Shown one piece after another: positions 7,442 to 17,260 of a stretch of 64,000 bases of DNA. The position numbers and the translations under genes are program-made. The DNA lies in contig JAEYRX010000099.1 in the NCBI GenBank assembly GCA_023435225.1, forward strand, positions 1 through 64,000, in the 5' to 3' direction. The notes under the pieces were generated by a model. The model saw only the letters and a list, made by a program, of their open reading frames with translations. It was not told the DNA's origin and did no database searches. The DNA is from Bacillota bacterium (lineage in GTDB: Bacteria; Bacillota; UBA4882; UBA8346). Each line of letters begins with the position of its first letter. Within the stretch, counting starts at the first letter, position 1.

Positions 7442-7651
7442 TGTGACGGTTGTAGTATCTGTAAAAAAATCTGTCCGGCGGATAATATTGAAATGGTTAA
7501 TAACAAGCCTTCATGGTCGGAACATTGCGCCGGGTGTTTTGCCAGTCTCCATTGGTGTCCGATGGATGCTATTAAATTAGGCAATATAGACTTGAATATA
7601 AATAAGTACCACCATCCGGAAGTGAAGATTTCGAATATGATTAAACTTTAA
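7442..7651 (+). pseudogene. 5'-truncated EFR1 ferredoxin-domain remnant
   Basis: The frame reads CDGCSICKKICPADNIEMVNN, then CAGCFASLHWCPMDAIKLG, and ends in a tail with HHPE like the ends of the two intact EFR1 proteins. A TAA stop (7439-7441) sits exactly where the codon before the first cluster cysteine should be, and the flavodoxin domain is gone. In the second cluster one cysteine is replaced by serine. An overlapping frame gives a longer ORF but no recognisable protein. It is a third, decayed EFR1 copy. Confidence 0.8.
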
Positions 7652-7689
7652 AAACTAGAGTTATACTGGTGTATACTCTTGAGCAAAGT

Positions 7690-9624
7690 CTATAATTCTA
7701 TTAGCGGGCTATATATTTCAATATAGTTAATCCGGGTCTGTATTTCGGTGGTATAACCCGAATCCAAAGTTAAGACACCATCGTTCACATAGATTTCTTT
7801 TGTTTCGGTTAAAAATTGACCGGCTGGTATATTAGTTTCTTTCCAATAGTTTACATTCTCCGCATTTAAAGTATAAGTACTGCTGAACGAAGCATCTCCG
7901 ACACAGACGGTCACCAGATATTTACCATTAGGGAGTTTTATTTCCCAACGTGCTCCCGCATGAAAATGGCATAAGCTGTCTTTTAGAAAATCCGGTTCCA
8001 TTGACCTGTTCCGGACCAGATTGCGATGATCCCGGGACCAGCCGAAGGGATATTTGCAGCCCTCTTTTAAACGGAACAAATCGCCATAATCTCCGATAAA
8101 TCCGTTCGGAACAGAGACGCCGACGGCTTGAAAATTGATATGGAGCGCCGGTTTGGTTTGATATATTTCGATATAGTTTATCCGAGTTTCTTTATCTACC
8201 GAATCTCCGGCATCAATGGTTAAATGCCCGTCAGAGACAATAACCGACTTTAGCAGTTTTATAAATTGGTTTGCCTGAAGTGGTATTTTATTCCAATAGT
8301 TTATATTTTCAACATTAATCGTATAAGTCTTGTTATAAACGGCATCACCGATGCAAACCAGAACTTGATATTCACCGTTGGGTACTTCGATCTCCCATTT
8401 GCCTTGATTTAGGAAATGGCATAGCGTTGCCTTTTCGGGATCAGGGTAATATTCATATTCCCGGGTTAGAAAGGTATGGTCCAGATTCCAACCATATTTA
8501 AAATTAGCTACTCTGGGACCAAATTTTTCTCCACTGTCGGGCATATATCCGGCTGGGGTCGGGAATGATGCCGGTTGGAAATTTATTCTGGTTATTTTGG
8601 TATCCAACTCCAGTAATGGACTTCTAATTTCCAGATAATTAATTCGGGTCGTATTAATAGACGAACCGGCATCAACGGTTAACCGCCCGTCATTTACTTC
8701 GACTTCCATTGTTTTGACAAAACAGTCTCCAGCGTAAATGAATTCGTAGTTACAGTAGTTTACGTTCTCTACGTTTAAAGTATAACTATTGGAATATGAT
8801 GGGTCACCAAGACAAACCGTGACGGTATAGCTACCGTTTGGTACTTGCATCTCCCAAAAACTTCCGTTATTAATCATACAAAGACTGTCCTTGAAAAAGT
8901 CGGACTCTCGGTGGCGAAAGCGAACTGCACCCGTTTGATCTTGAGACCAGCCGTAAGGGTAAACGCACCCCTCTTTATACCCGAATAATTGGCCGTAATC
9001 CGCCAAATATTTCCCCGGTACCGACGAGTCCGGAGGCTGGAAATTGATACGGAGACCTCCCGGTTCGGGCGGAGGTGATTTAATAATCGGAGTTTCACTA
9101 CTAATATAAATTGCGGCAATCCGGGTTTGGAGATCCGGTGATTCTCCCGCATCGATAGTTAGTTTCCCATCATTAACTTCAACGGCTAAGCTTACCTCCC
9201 TAAAACTACCGGCTGGAAGCGGCAAATCATGAGCACATGTAAATCCTTCAATATTGATGGTGTAAATACTGTCAAAATTGGAATCACCGATAATTACTCT
9301 GACTAAATAAGTGCCTTTTTGTACTTGGAACTCCCACTTTCCAAGATAACGGATTTGGCATATCGTATCATACACTGGTTGCTCATTAGAATTATTACGT
9401 TTACACATGGAAGTTGTGTGTGGCAATTCCCAATTCCATCCGTAGGTATAACCATTGTCCTTAAGGCCGTATATATCGCCGTAGTCTGGTAAAAAATCCG
9501 AAAAGAGCGTAGTATCGGCAGGTAAAAAATCGATACGTAAAGTTGCCAAACAAGAGGCTCTATTCGGTATAATAGCTGTTAATACAAACAAACATAAGAG
9601 AAAGATTCCAAAGGGTTTATTCAT
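7690..9624 (-). CDS. Secreted protein with four malectin-like carbohydrate-binding repeats
   Basis: 644 residues. A signal peptide of about 25 residues (hydrophobic IFLLCLFVLTAII, then ASC) is followed by four repeats of ~150 residues starting near 30, 193, 347 and 497. Each repeat runs as INFQP, a GYxxDYGxxFG segment, YGWN/S, a W-E-I/M-x-V-P-NG-x-Y strand, GD..Y..TYTLNVE, a second NDG-LT-D-G segment and a closing T-R-I-NYIEI strand. The order fits malectin-like or galactose-binding-like CBMs. There is no catalytic domain or cell-wall anchor, so it is probably a soluble glycan-binding protein. AAGGGGGA precedes the ATG. It is preceded by the paired operator motif. Confidence 0.78.
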   Translation of the reverse strand: MNKPFGIFLLCLFVLTAIIPNRASCLATLRIDFLPADTTLFSDFLPDYGDIYGLKDNGYTYGWNWELPHTTSMCKRNNSNEQPVYDTICQIRYLGKWEFQVQKGTYLVRVIIGDSNFDSIYTINIEGFTCAHDLPLPAGSFREVSLAVEVNDGKLTIDAGESPDLQTRIAAIYISSETPIIKSPPPEPGGLRINFQPPDSSVPGKYLADYGQLFGYKEGCVYPYGWSQDQTGAVRFRHRESDFFKDSLCMINNGSFWEMQVPNGSYTVTVCLGDPSYSNSYTLNVENVNYCNYEFIYAGDCFVKTMEVEVNDGRLTVDAGSSINTTRINYLEIRSPLLELDTKITRINFQPASFPTPAGYMPDSGEKFGPRVANFKYGWNLDHTFLTREYEYYPDPEKATLCHFLNQGKWEIEVPNGEYQVLVCIGDAVYNKTYTINVENINYWNKIPLQANQFIKLLKSVIVSDGHLTIDAGDSVDKETRINYIEIYQTKPALHINFQAVGVSVPNGFIGDYGDLFRLKEGCKYPFGWSRDHRNLVRNRSMEPDFLKDSLCHFHAGARWEIKLPNGKYLVTVCVGDASFSSTYTLNAENVNYWKETNIPAGQFLTETKEIYVNDGVLTLDSGYTTEIQTRINYIEIYSPLIEL

Positions 9625-9900
9625 GATTAATTCCCCCTTACATGTTTATATCTGAAGTGGCTGAATATACAATTGCATCCAATCAATTCCATAATATATC
9701 AACATTTTACAACAGTAAATATGATATTTGTCATTTTTATAATGATATTTGTCATCGAATATATCATTATTGATTAGTTTTAATTTAATTGATACTCTTG
9801 ATTTAAAAAATCTATTACCATAATAATGTTTATAATATTGCCTACAAAATGACCGGAGACTGAACAAATCTTTCCGATGTTAATCTCTGATTAACTTCTC
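9625..9900. other. Intergenic region between the malectin gene and rqcH
   Basis: 276 AT-rich bases containing the paired operator motif. No gene is supported. The minus-strand ORF across it has no ribosome site and low-complexity composition. No clear terminator for the minus-strand rqcH was seen. Confidence 0.5.
9721..9755. promoter_or_regulatory. Tandem 14-bp operator-like motif pair, upstream of the malectin gene
   Basis: ATGATATTTGTCAT at 9721-9734 and again at 9742-9755, starts 21 bp apart, about 100 bp upstream of the malectin start codon. On the minus strand they read ATGACAAATATCAT, identical to the second copy at 1056-1069. Confidence 0.55.
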
Positions 9901-11685
9901 TTAAGTAGACTCTTGTATTCCGAGTTCTTTTATTATTTTAAAATCCGGTGTAATAATTGCCGTCTTAAAAAAATCATAAATCACAAACCCCGGCTTCGAC
10001 CCTGGGGGTTTTTTTACATTTTTTCGTTGGGTATAATCCACCGGGACTTTAGTCGATTCCCGAGCTTTGGAAAAATAGACCGCTAGTTGGCAGGCGTAGT
10101 TCAAAGACTCATCATCAATGGCAATACCGGGTTGCGGCCGTAAAACAACATGGGAACCGGGGATTTTTTGAGTATGAAACCATAAGTCGCCGGGATCGGC
10201 AATTTTAAAAGTCAAACGATCGTTTTGGAGATTATTCCGGCCTACTAAAACGGTATGTCCGGCCGGTGTTTTATATTGCCTCGGTTCAGCCGGGGCTTCT
10301 TTTTTAGCAAATTTTTTTACCGTTTTATTTTGTTTTCTTGGTTTCTTCTCATTTTGCTCCAATTCTTCTCGGACCAGTTTTAAATCATCAATAGATGAAG
10401 AATTCTGGGCCATAGTTTCAAGGCTTTCCAAATATTCAATATCTTCTTTGGTTTTAGCTATCTGCTCGGCAATTGCCAGTTGGCCTTTGCGGGCTTTTTG
10501 GTATTTTTTAAAATAGGCTTGGGCATTAACTTGGGGAGATAAGGCCGGATCCAATTTAATAATCAATTCTTTGCCTTCAGGGTCGTAATGATTTACTAAG
10601 CTGGCTTGAGAACTTCCTTTTTTAATTTGAAAGCTATAACTGGTTAAAAGTTCACCCATTATCCGGTACTGATCTCCCTTTTCAGCAGCAGCGGCTTCTG
10701 ACTCTTGTTTAGCCAATTTGGTTCGGGATTTATCCAGTAGGGACTTAATTTTACGCATTAGATTTTGCTTGGCTTCCTGAAACCGGCTTCTCTCATGACG
10801 GTGATGAAATATTTCAGCTATTACCGGGTTTAACTCCGAAATTTCTTTAACTATAATTCCGGTTGGTGGGAATTTAATCTCTATTGCGGAACAATCAACC
10901 GGGATACCGGATTGTTCATATAAACAAGTTGGATGAAACTCTCCAGAATCTACTTTACCGGCCCAATTTAAAAATGATTGGTAGAGTTGGGGAATTTGGG
11001 ATTCGAGTATGTCTCCGCAACATGTACTTGGTTCTAACCCGGATTGCCTGGTTATTTCATTAATTGACAGCGGAGAAAGGCCATACCAATGCTTCAATAA
11101 AAATTTATCTATAGAAATATCCCTCGGAACATGACTCCAAATATTTTTGAATTGTTCCAAATTTATAGTAACCGGCTGCCAACGTCCTTTGGTGCTGGGA
11201 AGCTCATATTGGTTTCCGGTTAAAATCTCCCGTTCATCCGGTTTGTTTAAGGAAATTTTACGCCAAGCATCGATAATTGTTCCGTCAGACTCGGTAATAA
11301 TCAAATTCGAACTTTTACCGGTAAGCTCAACATAAAGATTTTTTTGGCGCAACCCTAATGCTTGGTCATAAACTTCGAAAGTAAGTTTACTGATCCTTTC
11401 AAAAGGGACTGCCTCGAACCTCAGTAACTTAGAACCGGAAAAATGCTTGCGGAGCAGCATGCAAAAAGGAGTCGGCGCTATCGGATTATCCTTACGGCCT
11501 TGAATAAGATGCATCCGTCCATACTGACTATTTAGCGATATTACCAATTTAAAACTTTCTCCTGAGCCATAGCCACAAAATAGAAATTCGTCGGTGAAAG
11601 GTTGATAAATTTGGTCAATCCTAACTGGTAGTAGTTGAGTTAATTCTTTGCTAACCTGAGCAATTACCGGAGCGTCAATTGGCAT
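9901..11685 (-). CDS. rqcH: Ribosome quality-control factor RqcH (NFACT family, Rqc2 homologue)
   Basis: 594 residues, the usual family length (older name: fibronectin-binding protein A-like). Order: NFACT-N domain (residues 1-~220, MPIDAPVIAQVSKEL, YGRMHLI, FCMLLRKHFSG), helix-hairpin-helix, coiled coils (~295-450, rich in E/K), and NFACT-R domain (~470-594, VLVGRNNLQND, DLWFHTQKIPGSHVVL). RqcH binds obstructed 50S subunits and directs C-terminal alanine tailing of the stalled chain. GGGAGGA lies nine bases before the ATG. It stands alone on this strand. Confidence 0.93.
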   Translation of the reverse strand: MPIDAPVIAQVSKELTQLLPVRIDQIYQPFTDEFLFCGYGSGESFKLVISLNSQYGRMHLIQGRKDNPIAPTPFCMLLRKHFSGSKLLRFEAVPFERISKLTFEVYDQALGLRQKNLYVELTGKSSNLIITESDGTIIDAWRKISLNKPDEREILTGNQYELPSTKGRWQPVTINLEQFKNIWSHVPRDISIDKFLLKHWYGLSPLSINEITRQSGLEPSTCCGDILESQIPQLYQSFLNWAGKVDSGEFHPTCLYEQSGIPVDCSAIEIKFPPTGIIVKEISELNPVIAEIFHHRHERSRFQEAKQNLMRKIKSLLDKSRTKLAKQESEAAAAEKGDQYRIMGELLTSYSFQIKKGSSQASLVNHYDPEGKELIIKLDPALSPQVNAQAYFKKYQKARKGQLAIAEQIAKTKEDIEYLESLETMAQNSSSIDDLKLVREELEQNEKKPRKQNKTVKKFAKKEAPAEPRQYKTPAGHTVLVGRNNLQNDRLTFKIADPGDLWFHTQKIPGSHVVLRPQPGIAIDDESLNYACQLAVYFSKARESTKVPVDYTQRKNVKKPPGSKPGFVIYDFFKTAIITPDFKIIKELGIQEST

Positions 11686-12033
11686 TTTTTAAAATCCTCC
11701 CTAATGGGTTAGCTAAAAAATTACGGACACTTTTTTCAAAAACACTCATGAATGAGATGTGTGTTTTTAATATTTATAGTGGAAGTTATATTTTAGCTAA
11801 TCCTAAGTATAGCGGTGAAAAAGTATTTGGTCAATGGTATGAGTAACAAGCTTAAAGCATAGTTATTAGAGATTAAAGTTCTGAAAGAAAAATAACTTAA
11901 AGAGAATAAATCATATTAACCACGAAAACCACGAAATACACGAAATTAAAATCCTTTTTCGTGACTTTCGTGTGTTTCGTGGTTTAAAAATTATTCCTTA
12001 TCTTCATTGAATGAAAAAATTTGGAGGCAAAAG
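11686..12033. other. Divergent intergenic region, rqcH / P-type ATPase
   Basis: 348 bases holding the promoters of two divergent genes. A short hairpin (CACTCAT / ATGAG..GTG near 11742-11763) is followed by TTTTT, and a 9-bp-periodic palindrome lies at 11916-11986. No clear promoter hexamers or genes were found. Confidence 0.5.
11916..11986. repeat. 9-bp-periodic CACGAAA palindrome
   Basis: The left arm repeats (AA)CCACGAAA three times at 9-bp spacing; the right arm repeats TTTCGTGnn three times. Together they form a hairpin of about 70 bases just upstream of the P-type ATPase. Related arrays are at 35036-35120 and 56867-56893. Confidence 0.7.
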
Positions 12034-14718
12034 ATGACTAACTGGTACAATATTCAGACAAATGAAGTAGTTAAAGCATTTTCAACTTCCCGAGAACTGG
12101 GGTTAACTACGGTAGAGAGTAATAAAAGGCTGGCTAAGGTTGGCCATAATCAACTGGAGGCGGCTGCGAAACTATCTCCGTTGGCTATTTTCCTGGCTCA
12201 ATTTAAAGATTTTATGGTTTTAGTTTTGATCGGTGCGGCGATTGTTTCCGGATTGTTAGGAGAGAAAGCTGATGCGATTACGATTATTGCTATAGTGATT
12301 TTGAACGCCATTTTAGGGTTTATCCAAGAGTATCGGGCGGAAAAATGCATGGAAGCTCTGAAAGAATTGACAGCGCCGTTAACTAATGTTTTCCGGGACG
12401 GTAAAATCCAACGGATATCAGCTAAACTATTAGTACCCGGCGATATTATTGTTTTAGAAAGCGGCGACCGGGTGACCGCCGACGGTAGAATTATTGCAAC
12501 AATTGATTTAGAGGTAAATGAAGCTACTTTAACCGGAGAATCATTGGCTGTTAATAAAAATGAAAATATACTCAAAGAGGCTAAACCCTCACTGGGAGAT
12601 CAACGGAATATGGTCTTTGCCGGTACGGTGGTGACTAACGGCCGTGGCCGGGCAGTGGTAACCGCCACTGGAATGAAAACTGAGATCGGCAAAATTGCCG
12701 GGATGATTAGCACGGCAAAATCGGAAGAAACTCCCCTTCAAAAACGGCTTGAACAATTAGGCCGATGGTTGGTTTATATCTGTTTATTCATTTGTACTAC
12801 AGTCGGCACAATGGGGGTTCTAAGGGGCGAACCGCCGCGTCAAATGTTTCTAGCGGCAGTTAGTCTGGCGGTAGCGGCGATACCTGAAGGTTTACCAGCT
12901 ATAGTTACAATCGCCCTGGCGATTGGTGTCCAGAAGATGATTCGCCGGCAGACAATTATTCGTCGCTTACCGGCGGTTGAGACCTTAGGTTGTGCTACGG
13001 TTATCTGTTCCGATAAAACCGGCACTTTAACCCAGAACAAACTAGCAGTAACCAAATTATGGGTTAGTAATCAAGAATATTTAATAAATGAAAAGAATCG
13101 GCTTCCGTTGACGGAACAATTTAAGAACTTATTAAGGATCGGAGTCCTTTGCAATAATGCTCAATTGGAACCCGATTCCCAGATTGCCAAAATAATCGGA
13201 GATCCGACTGAAGGAGCATTGTTAATAGCCGCACAAAATTTAGACGTTAATATTCAGCAATTAATTAATAGTAACCCCAGAGTTGGAGAGATTCCTTTTT
13301 CGTCGGAACGAAAAAGAATGAGCGTCTGGGTGCGTAATCTATCCGGCCGGAATGATTTTTTGGTAAAAGGAGCCGCTGATATAGTCTTGGAAAGGTGCAC
13401 TAAGATACTTACCAGAGAAGGAATTACTTCTATTAATCATCAATTAATATCTGAAATAAAAAATAAAGTTGAATATTGGAGTTCTGAGGCTCTGCGAGTA
13501 TTGGCTTTCGCTTACCGATCCGGTAATTTGGGAGAAATCAATTCTAAAAAAGGTGACCTGGAAAAGGATTTGATTTTTGTAGGTTTAATGGGAATGACCG
13601 ATCCGCCGCGACCGGAATCCCGAATGGCAATTGAAAAATCACATCGAGCCGGTATTAAAACCAAAATGATAACCGGTGACTATCCAAGGACAGCAGCGGC
13701 CATCGCTAAACAAATTAATTTATTACGGCCACAGGGGAAGATAATTACCGGGTTAGAATTAGATCTTTTGCCTGATGAAAAACTAGATCAGCTTATAGCG
13801 GATATCGATGTTTTCGCCCGGGTTTCCCCTCACCACAAATTAAGGATTGTTAAAGCATTAAAACGCAATGGCGAAGTGGTTGCCATGACCGGTGATGGCG
13901 TCAATGACGCTCCGGCCATCAAAGAAGCCGATATCGGAGTAGCTATGGGGATAAGCGGAACTGATGTAACCAAAGAAGCTTCGGCCATGGTAATTGCCGA
14001 CGATAACTTCGCTACTATTGTAGCTGCAGTTGAAGAAGGAAGGACAATTTATGATAATATCCGGAAATTCATCCGTTATCTTTTAAGTTGTAATATGGGT
14101 GAAATTTTGACCATGTTTGGCGGAATTATGCTGGGCATGCCGTTCCCGTTATTACCCATTCAAATTTTATGGGTCAATTTGGTAACGGATGGGCTTCCAG
14201 CTATAGCTCTGGGAATGGAACCAGCGGAATCAGATACTATGAAACGCCGCCCACGTCCTCCGAAAGAAGGAATTTTCGGTAGGGGGTTGGGGTTGAAAAT
14301 ATTATTCCAGGGTTTTATGATCGGTGGAGTCACTTTGGCTATATATATCTATAAACTAAAAACCGGCGGTAGTTTAATCGAGGCCAGAACGGCAGCTTTT
14401 GTAGCTTTGGTATTTGCCCAGTTATTTTTCGTTTTTCAGTGCCGGTCCGAACAACGGACTTTATTTCAGCTAAATCCAATGAAAAACCTATATCTGGTAG
14501 GTTCCGTTGTTATTTCTTCACTGATGCAATTAGCTGTAGTCTCGATCCCAAGTTTGCAAAAAATTTTTTACACAACCAGTTTAGTTTTTTTCGACTGGCT
14601 GTTAATTTTAATATTTGTCTTAGTTACCCTGTTTATTAGTGACGTAGTCTTCCAATTCAGAGGCTTAATAAAGAAACATTTAAGTGTTTTCCATTTGAGG
14701 GAATTACATAATCACTAA
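12034..14718 (+). CDS. Cation-transporting P-type ATPase, Ca2+ (SERCA/PMR1-like) type
   Basis: 894 residues. N-terminal cation-ATPase domain, actuator loop LTGES, membrane motif PEGLPAIV, phosphorylation site DKTGTLT with Asp near residue 327, nucleotide-domain KGA, hinge TGDGVNDAP, and the C-terminal membrane bundle with NLVTDGLPA. The PEGLPA motif and NMGE in the sixth helix fit type IIA calcium pumps exporting Ca2+ (or Mn2+). ATG at 12034 is preferred to the upstream TTG because GGAGG lies seven bases before it. No metal-sensing regulator is adjacent. Confidence 0.92.
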   Translation: MTNWYNIQTNEVVKAFSTSRELGLTTVESNKRLAKVGHNQLEAAAKLSPLAIFLAQFKDFMVLVLIGAAIVSGLLGEKADAITIIAIVILNAILGFIQEYRAEKCMEALKELTAPLTNVFRDGKIQRISAKLLVPGDIIVLESGDRVTADGRIIATIDLEVNEATLTGESLAVNKNENILKEAKPSLGDQRNMVFAGTVVTNGRGRAVVTATGMKTEIGKIAGMISTAKSEETPLQKRLEQLGRWLVYICLFICTTVGTMGVLRGEPPRQMFLAAVSLAVAAIPEGLPAIVTIALAIGVQKMIRRQTIIRRLPAVETLGCATVICSDKTGTLTQNKLAVTKLWVSNQEYLINEKNRLPLTEQFKNLLRIGVLCNNAQLEPDSQIAKIIGDPTEGALLIAAQNLDVNIQQLINSNPRVGEIPFSSERKRMSVWVRNLSGRNDFLVKGAADIVLERCTKILTREGITSINHQLISEIKNKVEYWSSEALRVLAFAYRSGNLGEINSKKGDLEKDLIFVGLMGMTDPPRPESRMAIEKSHRAGIKTKMITGDYPRTAAAIAKQINLLRPQGKIITGLELDLLPDEKLDQLIADIDVFARVSPHHKLRIVKALKRNGEVVAMTGDGVNDAPAIKEADIGVAMGISGTDVTKEASAMVIADDNFATIVAAVEEGRTIYDNIRKFIRYLLSCNMGEILTMFGGIMLGMPFPLLPIQILWVNLVTDGLPAIALGMEPAESDTMKRRPRPPKEGIFGRGLGLKILFQGFMIGGVTLAIYIYKLKTGGSLIEARTAAFVALVFAQLFFVFQCRSEQRTLFQLNPMKNLYLVGSVVISSLMQLAVVSIPSLQKIFYTTSLVFFDWLLILIFVLVTLFISDVVFQFRGLIKKHLSVFHLRELHNH

Positions 14719-14818
14719 TACAATATCTCCAATAAACGCATAGGGTTAACAGTTAAGTGGGAATATATATAGAATCAAGTAAATTTTTGACATTAGTTTG
14801 CATTCCCGGGGTGGCTAT

Positions 14819-15517
14819 GTGATTGAACTCATTTTGTTTATTGGTGCTATTTGTTTGCTATTCTTTATACCCATTCAGTTTCGAATCTTTTATCAAAAAG
14901 TTGCTTGGGATGACTCTTTAATTTTAGAGATGTCTTTTTTAAAAGGAATGTTGAAAAGACGTAAAATAATTAGTTTGCTCAAATTAACTCCTAAAATAAT
15001 AAAAAAAAGGGAAAAAACCTCTGGAAGATGGTTTTTTATTCATAAAGCTCAAACAAAAGAAGTTGAATCATCATATCAAAGTAATTCCCATAATTGGCAG
15101 GAGTTTTTACAGCGTTATCAACAATATGGCTTAGGTATGACTTTATTGACTTATTTTCTTCCCGCTAGATATCAGCATTGGTTATATGTGGCTGAAGATT
15201 TGGAGAAACGAGGATCTTTTACCAAGTTTATTTGGAGAACTACAGTTGGCGCCGGAGATCCCGCAAGTACGGCTTTAATTTACGGGTTAATTTGGAGTTT
15301 GACATCCGGGTTGGTTAATTTTCTTCATCATCGGACTGATTTTAGCAATACCCCGGAGATTCGGGTTGTACCTGATTTTCAATCTACTCGTCTGGATCTA
15401 TTCTTCGATTGTATATTCCAAGTTAAACTGGGCTATATTATTATTGCTGCTTTTATAGCACGTTTCCGTCATCGCTTTTTGAAAGGAGGTATCGGTGTTG
15501 GAGAACCATCCAATTGA
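14819..15517 (+). CDS. DUF2953 sporulation-associated protein (YtfI-like)
   Basis: About 232 residues. An N-terminal membrane segment (IELILFIGAICLLFFIPI) is followed by a basic region and a C-terminal half with the DUF2953 pattern (GAGDPASTALIYGLIW, near-terminal hydrophobic stretch). In Bacillus the neighbour pair is ytfI-ytfJ, and the same order is found here. GTG at 14819, preceded by GGGGTGG, is preferred over TTG at 14798. The 3' end overlaps the gerW start by 23 bases, indicating translational coupling. The exact role in sporulation is unknown. Confidence 0.78.
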   Translation: MIELILFIGAICLLFFIPIQFRIFYQKVAWDDSLILEMSFLKGMLKRRKIISLLKLTPKIIKKREKTSGRWFFIHKAQTKEVESSYQSNSHNWQEFLQRYQQYGLGMTLLTYFLPARYQHWLYVAEDLEKRGSFTKFIWRTTVGAGDPASTALIYGLIWSLTSGLVNFLHHRTDFSNTPEIRVVPDFQSTRLDLFFDCIFQVKLGYIIIAAFIARFRHRFLKGGIGVGEPSN

Positions 15518-15938
15518 AGGTTTGATGAAGACTGCAATGCAGAATATTAAAGAGATGGTTGATGTTAATACCATCTTAGGCGACCCGGTCGAAACATTGG
15601 ACGGAAGTGTAATAGTACCAATTTCCCGGGTTACTTTCGGATTTGCAGCCGGTGGTAGTGAGTTTGATGTAACACAAGCTAAAGCTAAAGAGAAAGATCG
15701 AGACCGTAATCAGAATCAGGAGGCATTAGAAGCAGGCAAGTTTCCGTTTGGAGGTGGTAGCGGCGCTGGAATCACTATTAATCCAGTTGCTTTCTTGGTA
15801 GTTGGGAAAGACCAAACTAAATTATTACCAGTTCAAAGCAATGTTTTAGTTGACAGGATTTTAGATTCCGCACCACAATTGCTCGATAAATTACAAAACC
15901 TGATTGGTCCTAAAAATTCTGAAAAAGAGCTCCACTAA
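15495..15938 (+). CDS. gerW: Sporulation protein GerW (YtfJ)
   Basis: 147 residues matching the GerW/YtfJ family: N-terminal helix HPIEGLMKTAMQNIKEM, VDVNTILGDPVETLDGSVIVPISRV, the glycine-rich GGGSGAGITINPVAFLVV and a C-terminal amphipathic helix. In Bacillus the protein is made during sporulation and affects germination. AAAGGAGGT lies before tandem GTG-TTG codons, so either 15495 or 15498 is the start. It overlaps the YtfI-like gene and is closed by a terminator three bases after the stop. Confidence 0.92.
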   Translation: MLENHPIEGLMKTAMQNIKEMVDVNTILGDPVETLDGSVIVPISRVTFGFAAGGSEFDVTQAKAKEKDRDRNQNQEALEAGKFPFGGGSGAGITINPVAFLVVGKDQTKLLPVQSNVLVDRILDSAPQLLDKLQNLIGPKNSEKELH

Positions 15939-15940
15939 TC

Positions 15941-15966
15941 AACCGCGGTAAACGCGGTTTTTTTAT
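15941..15966 (+). terminator. Intrinsic terminator after gerW
   Basis: AACCGCG (15941-15947) / CGCGGTT (15953-15959) with a 5-base loop, followed by a run of T. Confidence 0.9.
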
Positions 15967-16125
15967 TGTTATTGTAACCTGAAACCATTTATTCCCGGAT
16001 AAAAAAGATAATAGCAACAAGGGATTTAAAGTATCTTTTCGAAGTATAAAAATTAATATACAAGTTTCGTTTAAACATTTCCGTATTACGAAAGTTGAAT
16101 TAATAAAATATTCGGGTGACAACTA

Positions 16126-17250
16126 ATGAGATTACACTTTATTTTTTTATTGCTGCTTTGTCTTCTACTATTTTTTATACCTTCAATCGTTCTTGCCGAA
16201 TCAGGCCCGGATCTAACAGCTACATCAGCATTATTAATGGATTATACTACTGGAAAAGTTTTATACCAAAAAAATGCTCATGAAAAAAGACCGCCGGCTA
16301 GTACCACTAAAATAGTGACTGCTATCATTGCTATTGAACAAGGTAATCTTCATCAAACAATAATCACTAGTAATAAAGCATCCAAAGCGGATGGCTCATC
16401 CATTTGGCTGGCTAGCGGAGAAGAACATAGCTTAAATGATTTATTGTATGGTGTTTTATTAAGTTCCGGAAATGATGCATCCATAGCCGTAGCTGAGGCA
16501 ATAGCCGGTTCTGAGAGTAAATTTGCCGCATTAATGAATGAGAAAGCAAAAAAAATCGGGGCTAAGGATACTAATTTTGTTAACTGTAATGGTTTACCGG
16601 AAAAAAACCATTATTCAACCGCCTATGATTTGGCGGTAATTACCCGTTATGCTCTACATAATTCTGTTTTCACAGAAATTGTTAGGACTAAAAAAAAGAT
16701 TATCAGTTGGCCAGGACATGAATGGGATCGGGTGATGTATAATCATAATAAACTTTTATGGCGGTATGAATATGCCGATGGTGTAAAAACGGGGTTTACC
16801 AAACAAGCCGGAAGATGTTTAGTTTCTTCCGCGACCAAGAATGGTCATCGCCTAATTGCCGTTGTGTTAAAGAGTAAAGATATGTATAGCGATTCAAAAG
16901 AATTGTTTGAATATGGATTTAATCATTTTCAATTATATACGGTGACTACTCCTGATAATAAATTGGGAGAAATCTCTGTAGTGCAGGGAGTAAAGTCACA
17001 AGTCCCTGTTTCTACAGCGAAACCTGTTAATCTGGTAATTCCTAGAGGAATCGAAAAAAAATTAAAAGTAACTTTGGAATTACCGGAATTAGTAAAAGCT
17101 CCGGTAAAAAGAATGCAACCAGTCGGTGAATTGGAAGTTCAACTAGGCAATCAGATATTAGATAGAGTACCGGTAGTAACTGTGGCGCCGGTTCTTAAAA
17201 AAAGTATATGGCTACGGATATTGGACTGGTTTATAAGAATTTTGCACTGA
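16126..17250 (+). CDS. dacF: D-alanyl-D-alanine carboxypeptidase (DacF/DacB type, PBP)
   Basis: 374 residues. The N-terminal hydrophobic segment ending VLAES is a signal peptide. Serine peptidase S11 motifs are STTK (near 59-62), SGN (SSGNDAS) and KTG (VKTGFT). The C-terminal PBP5-like beta domain (~280-350) ends in an amphipathic helix (WLRILDWFIRIL) that would hold the enzyme on the membrane face. It trims D-Ala from peptidoglycan peptides; location next to gerW suggests the sporulation paralog DacF. The ribosome site before the ATG is weak. Confidence 0.88.
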   Translation: MRLHFIFLLLLCLLLFFIPSIVLAESGPDLTATSALLMDYTTGKVLYQKNAHEKRPPASTTKIVTAIIAIEQGNLHQTIITSNKASKADGSSIWLASGEEHSLNDLLYGVLLSSGNDASIAVAEAIAGSESKFAALMNEKAKKIGAKDTNFVNCNGLPEKNHYSTAYDLAVITRYALHNSVFTEIVRTKKKIISWPGHEWDRVMYNHNKLLWRYEYADGVKTGFTKQAGRCLVSSATKNGHRLIAVVLKSKDMYSDSKELFEYGFNHFQLYTVTTPDNKLGEISVVQGVKSQVPVSTAKPVNLVIPRGIEKKLKVTLELPELVKAPVKRMQPVGELEVQLGNQILDRVPVVTVAPVLKKSIWLRILDWFIRILH

Positions 17251-17260
17251 TTTAAAAAAT

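Noticed and set aside
7395..7580. 61-codon ORF starting at ATG 7395
   Set aside because: The overlapping frame from 7442 encodes clear ferredoxin cysteine motifs; this frame resembles nothing and only masks the remnant.
9646..9867. 73-codon minus-strand ORF upstream of the malectin gene
   Set aside because: Low-complexity Y/K/N-rich product, no ribosome site, and it covers the paired operator boxes.
14439..14639. 66-codon ORF inside the P-type ATPase gene
   Set aside because: Out-of-frame shadow of a well-conserved membrane region.
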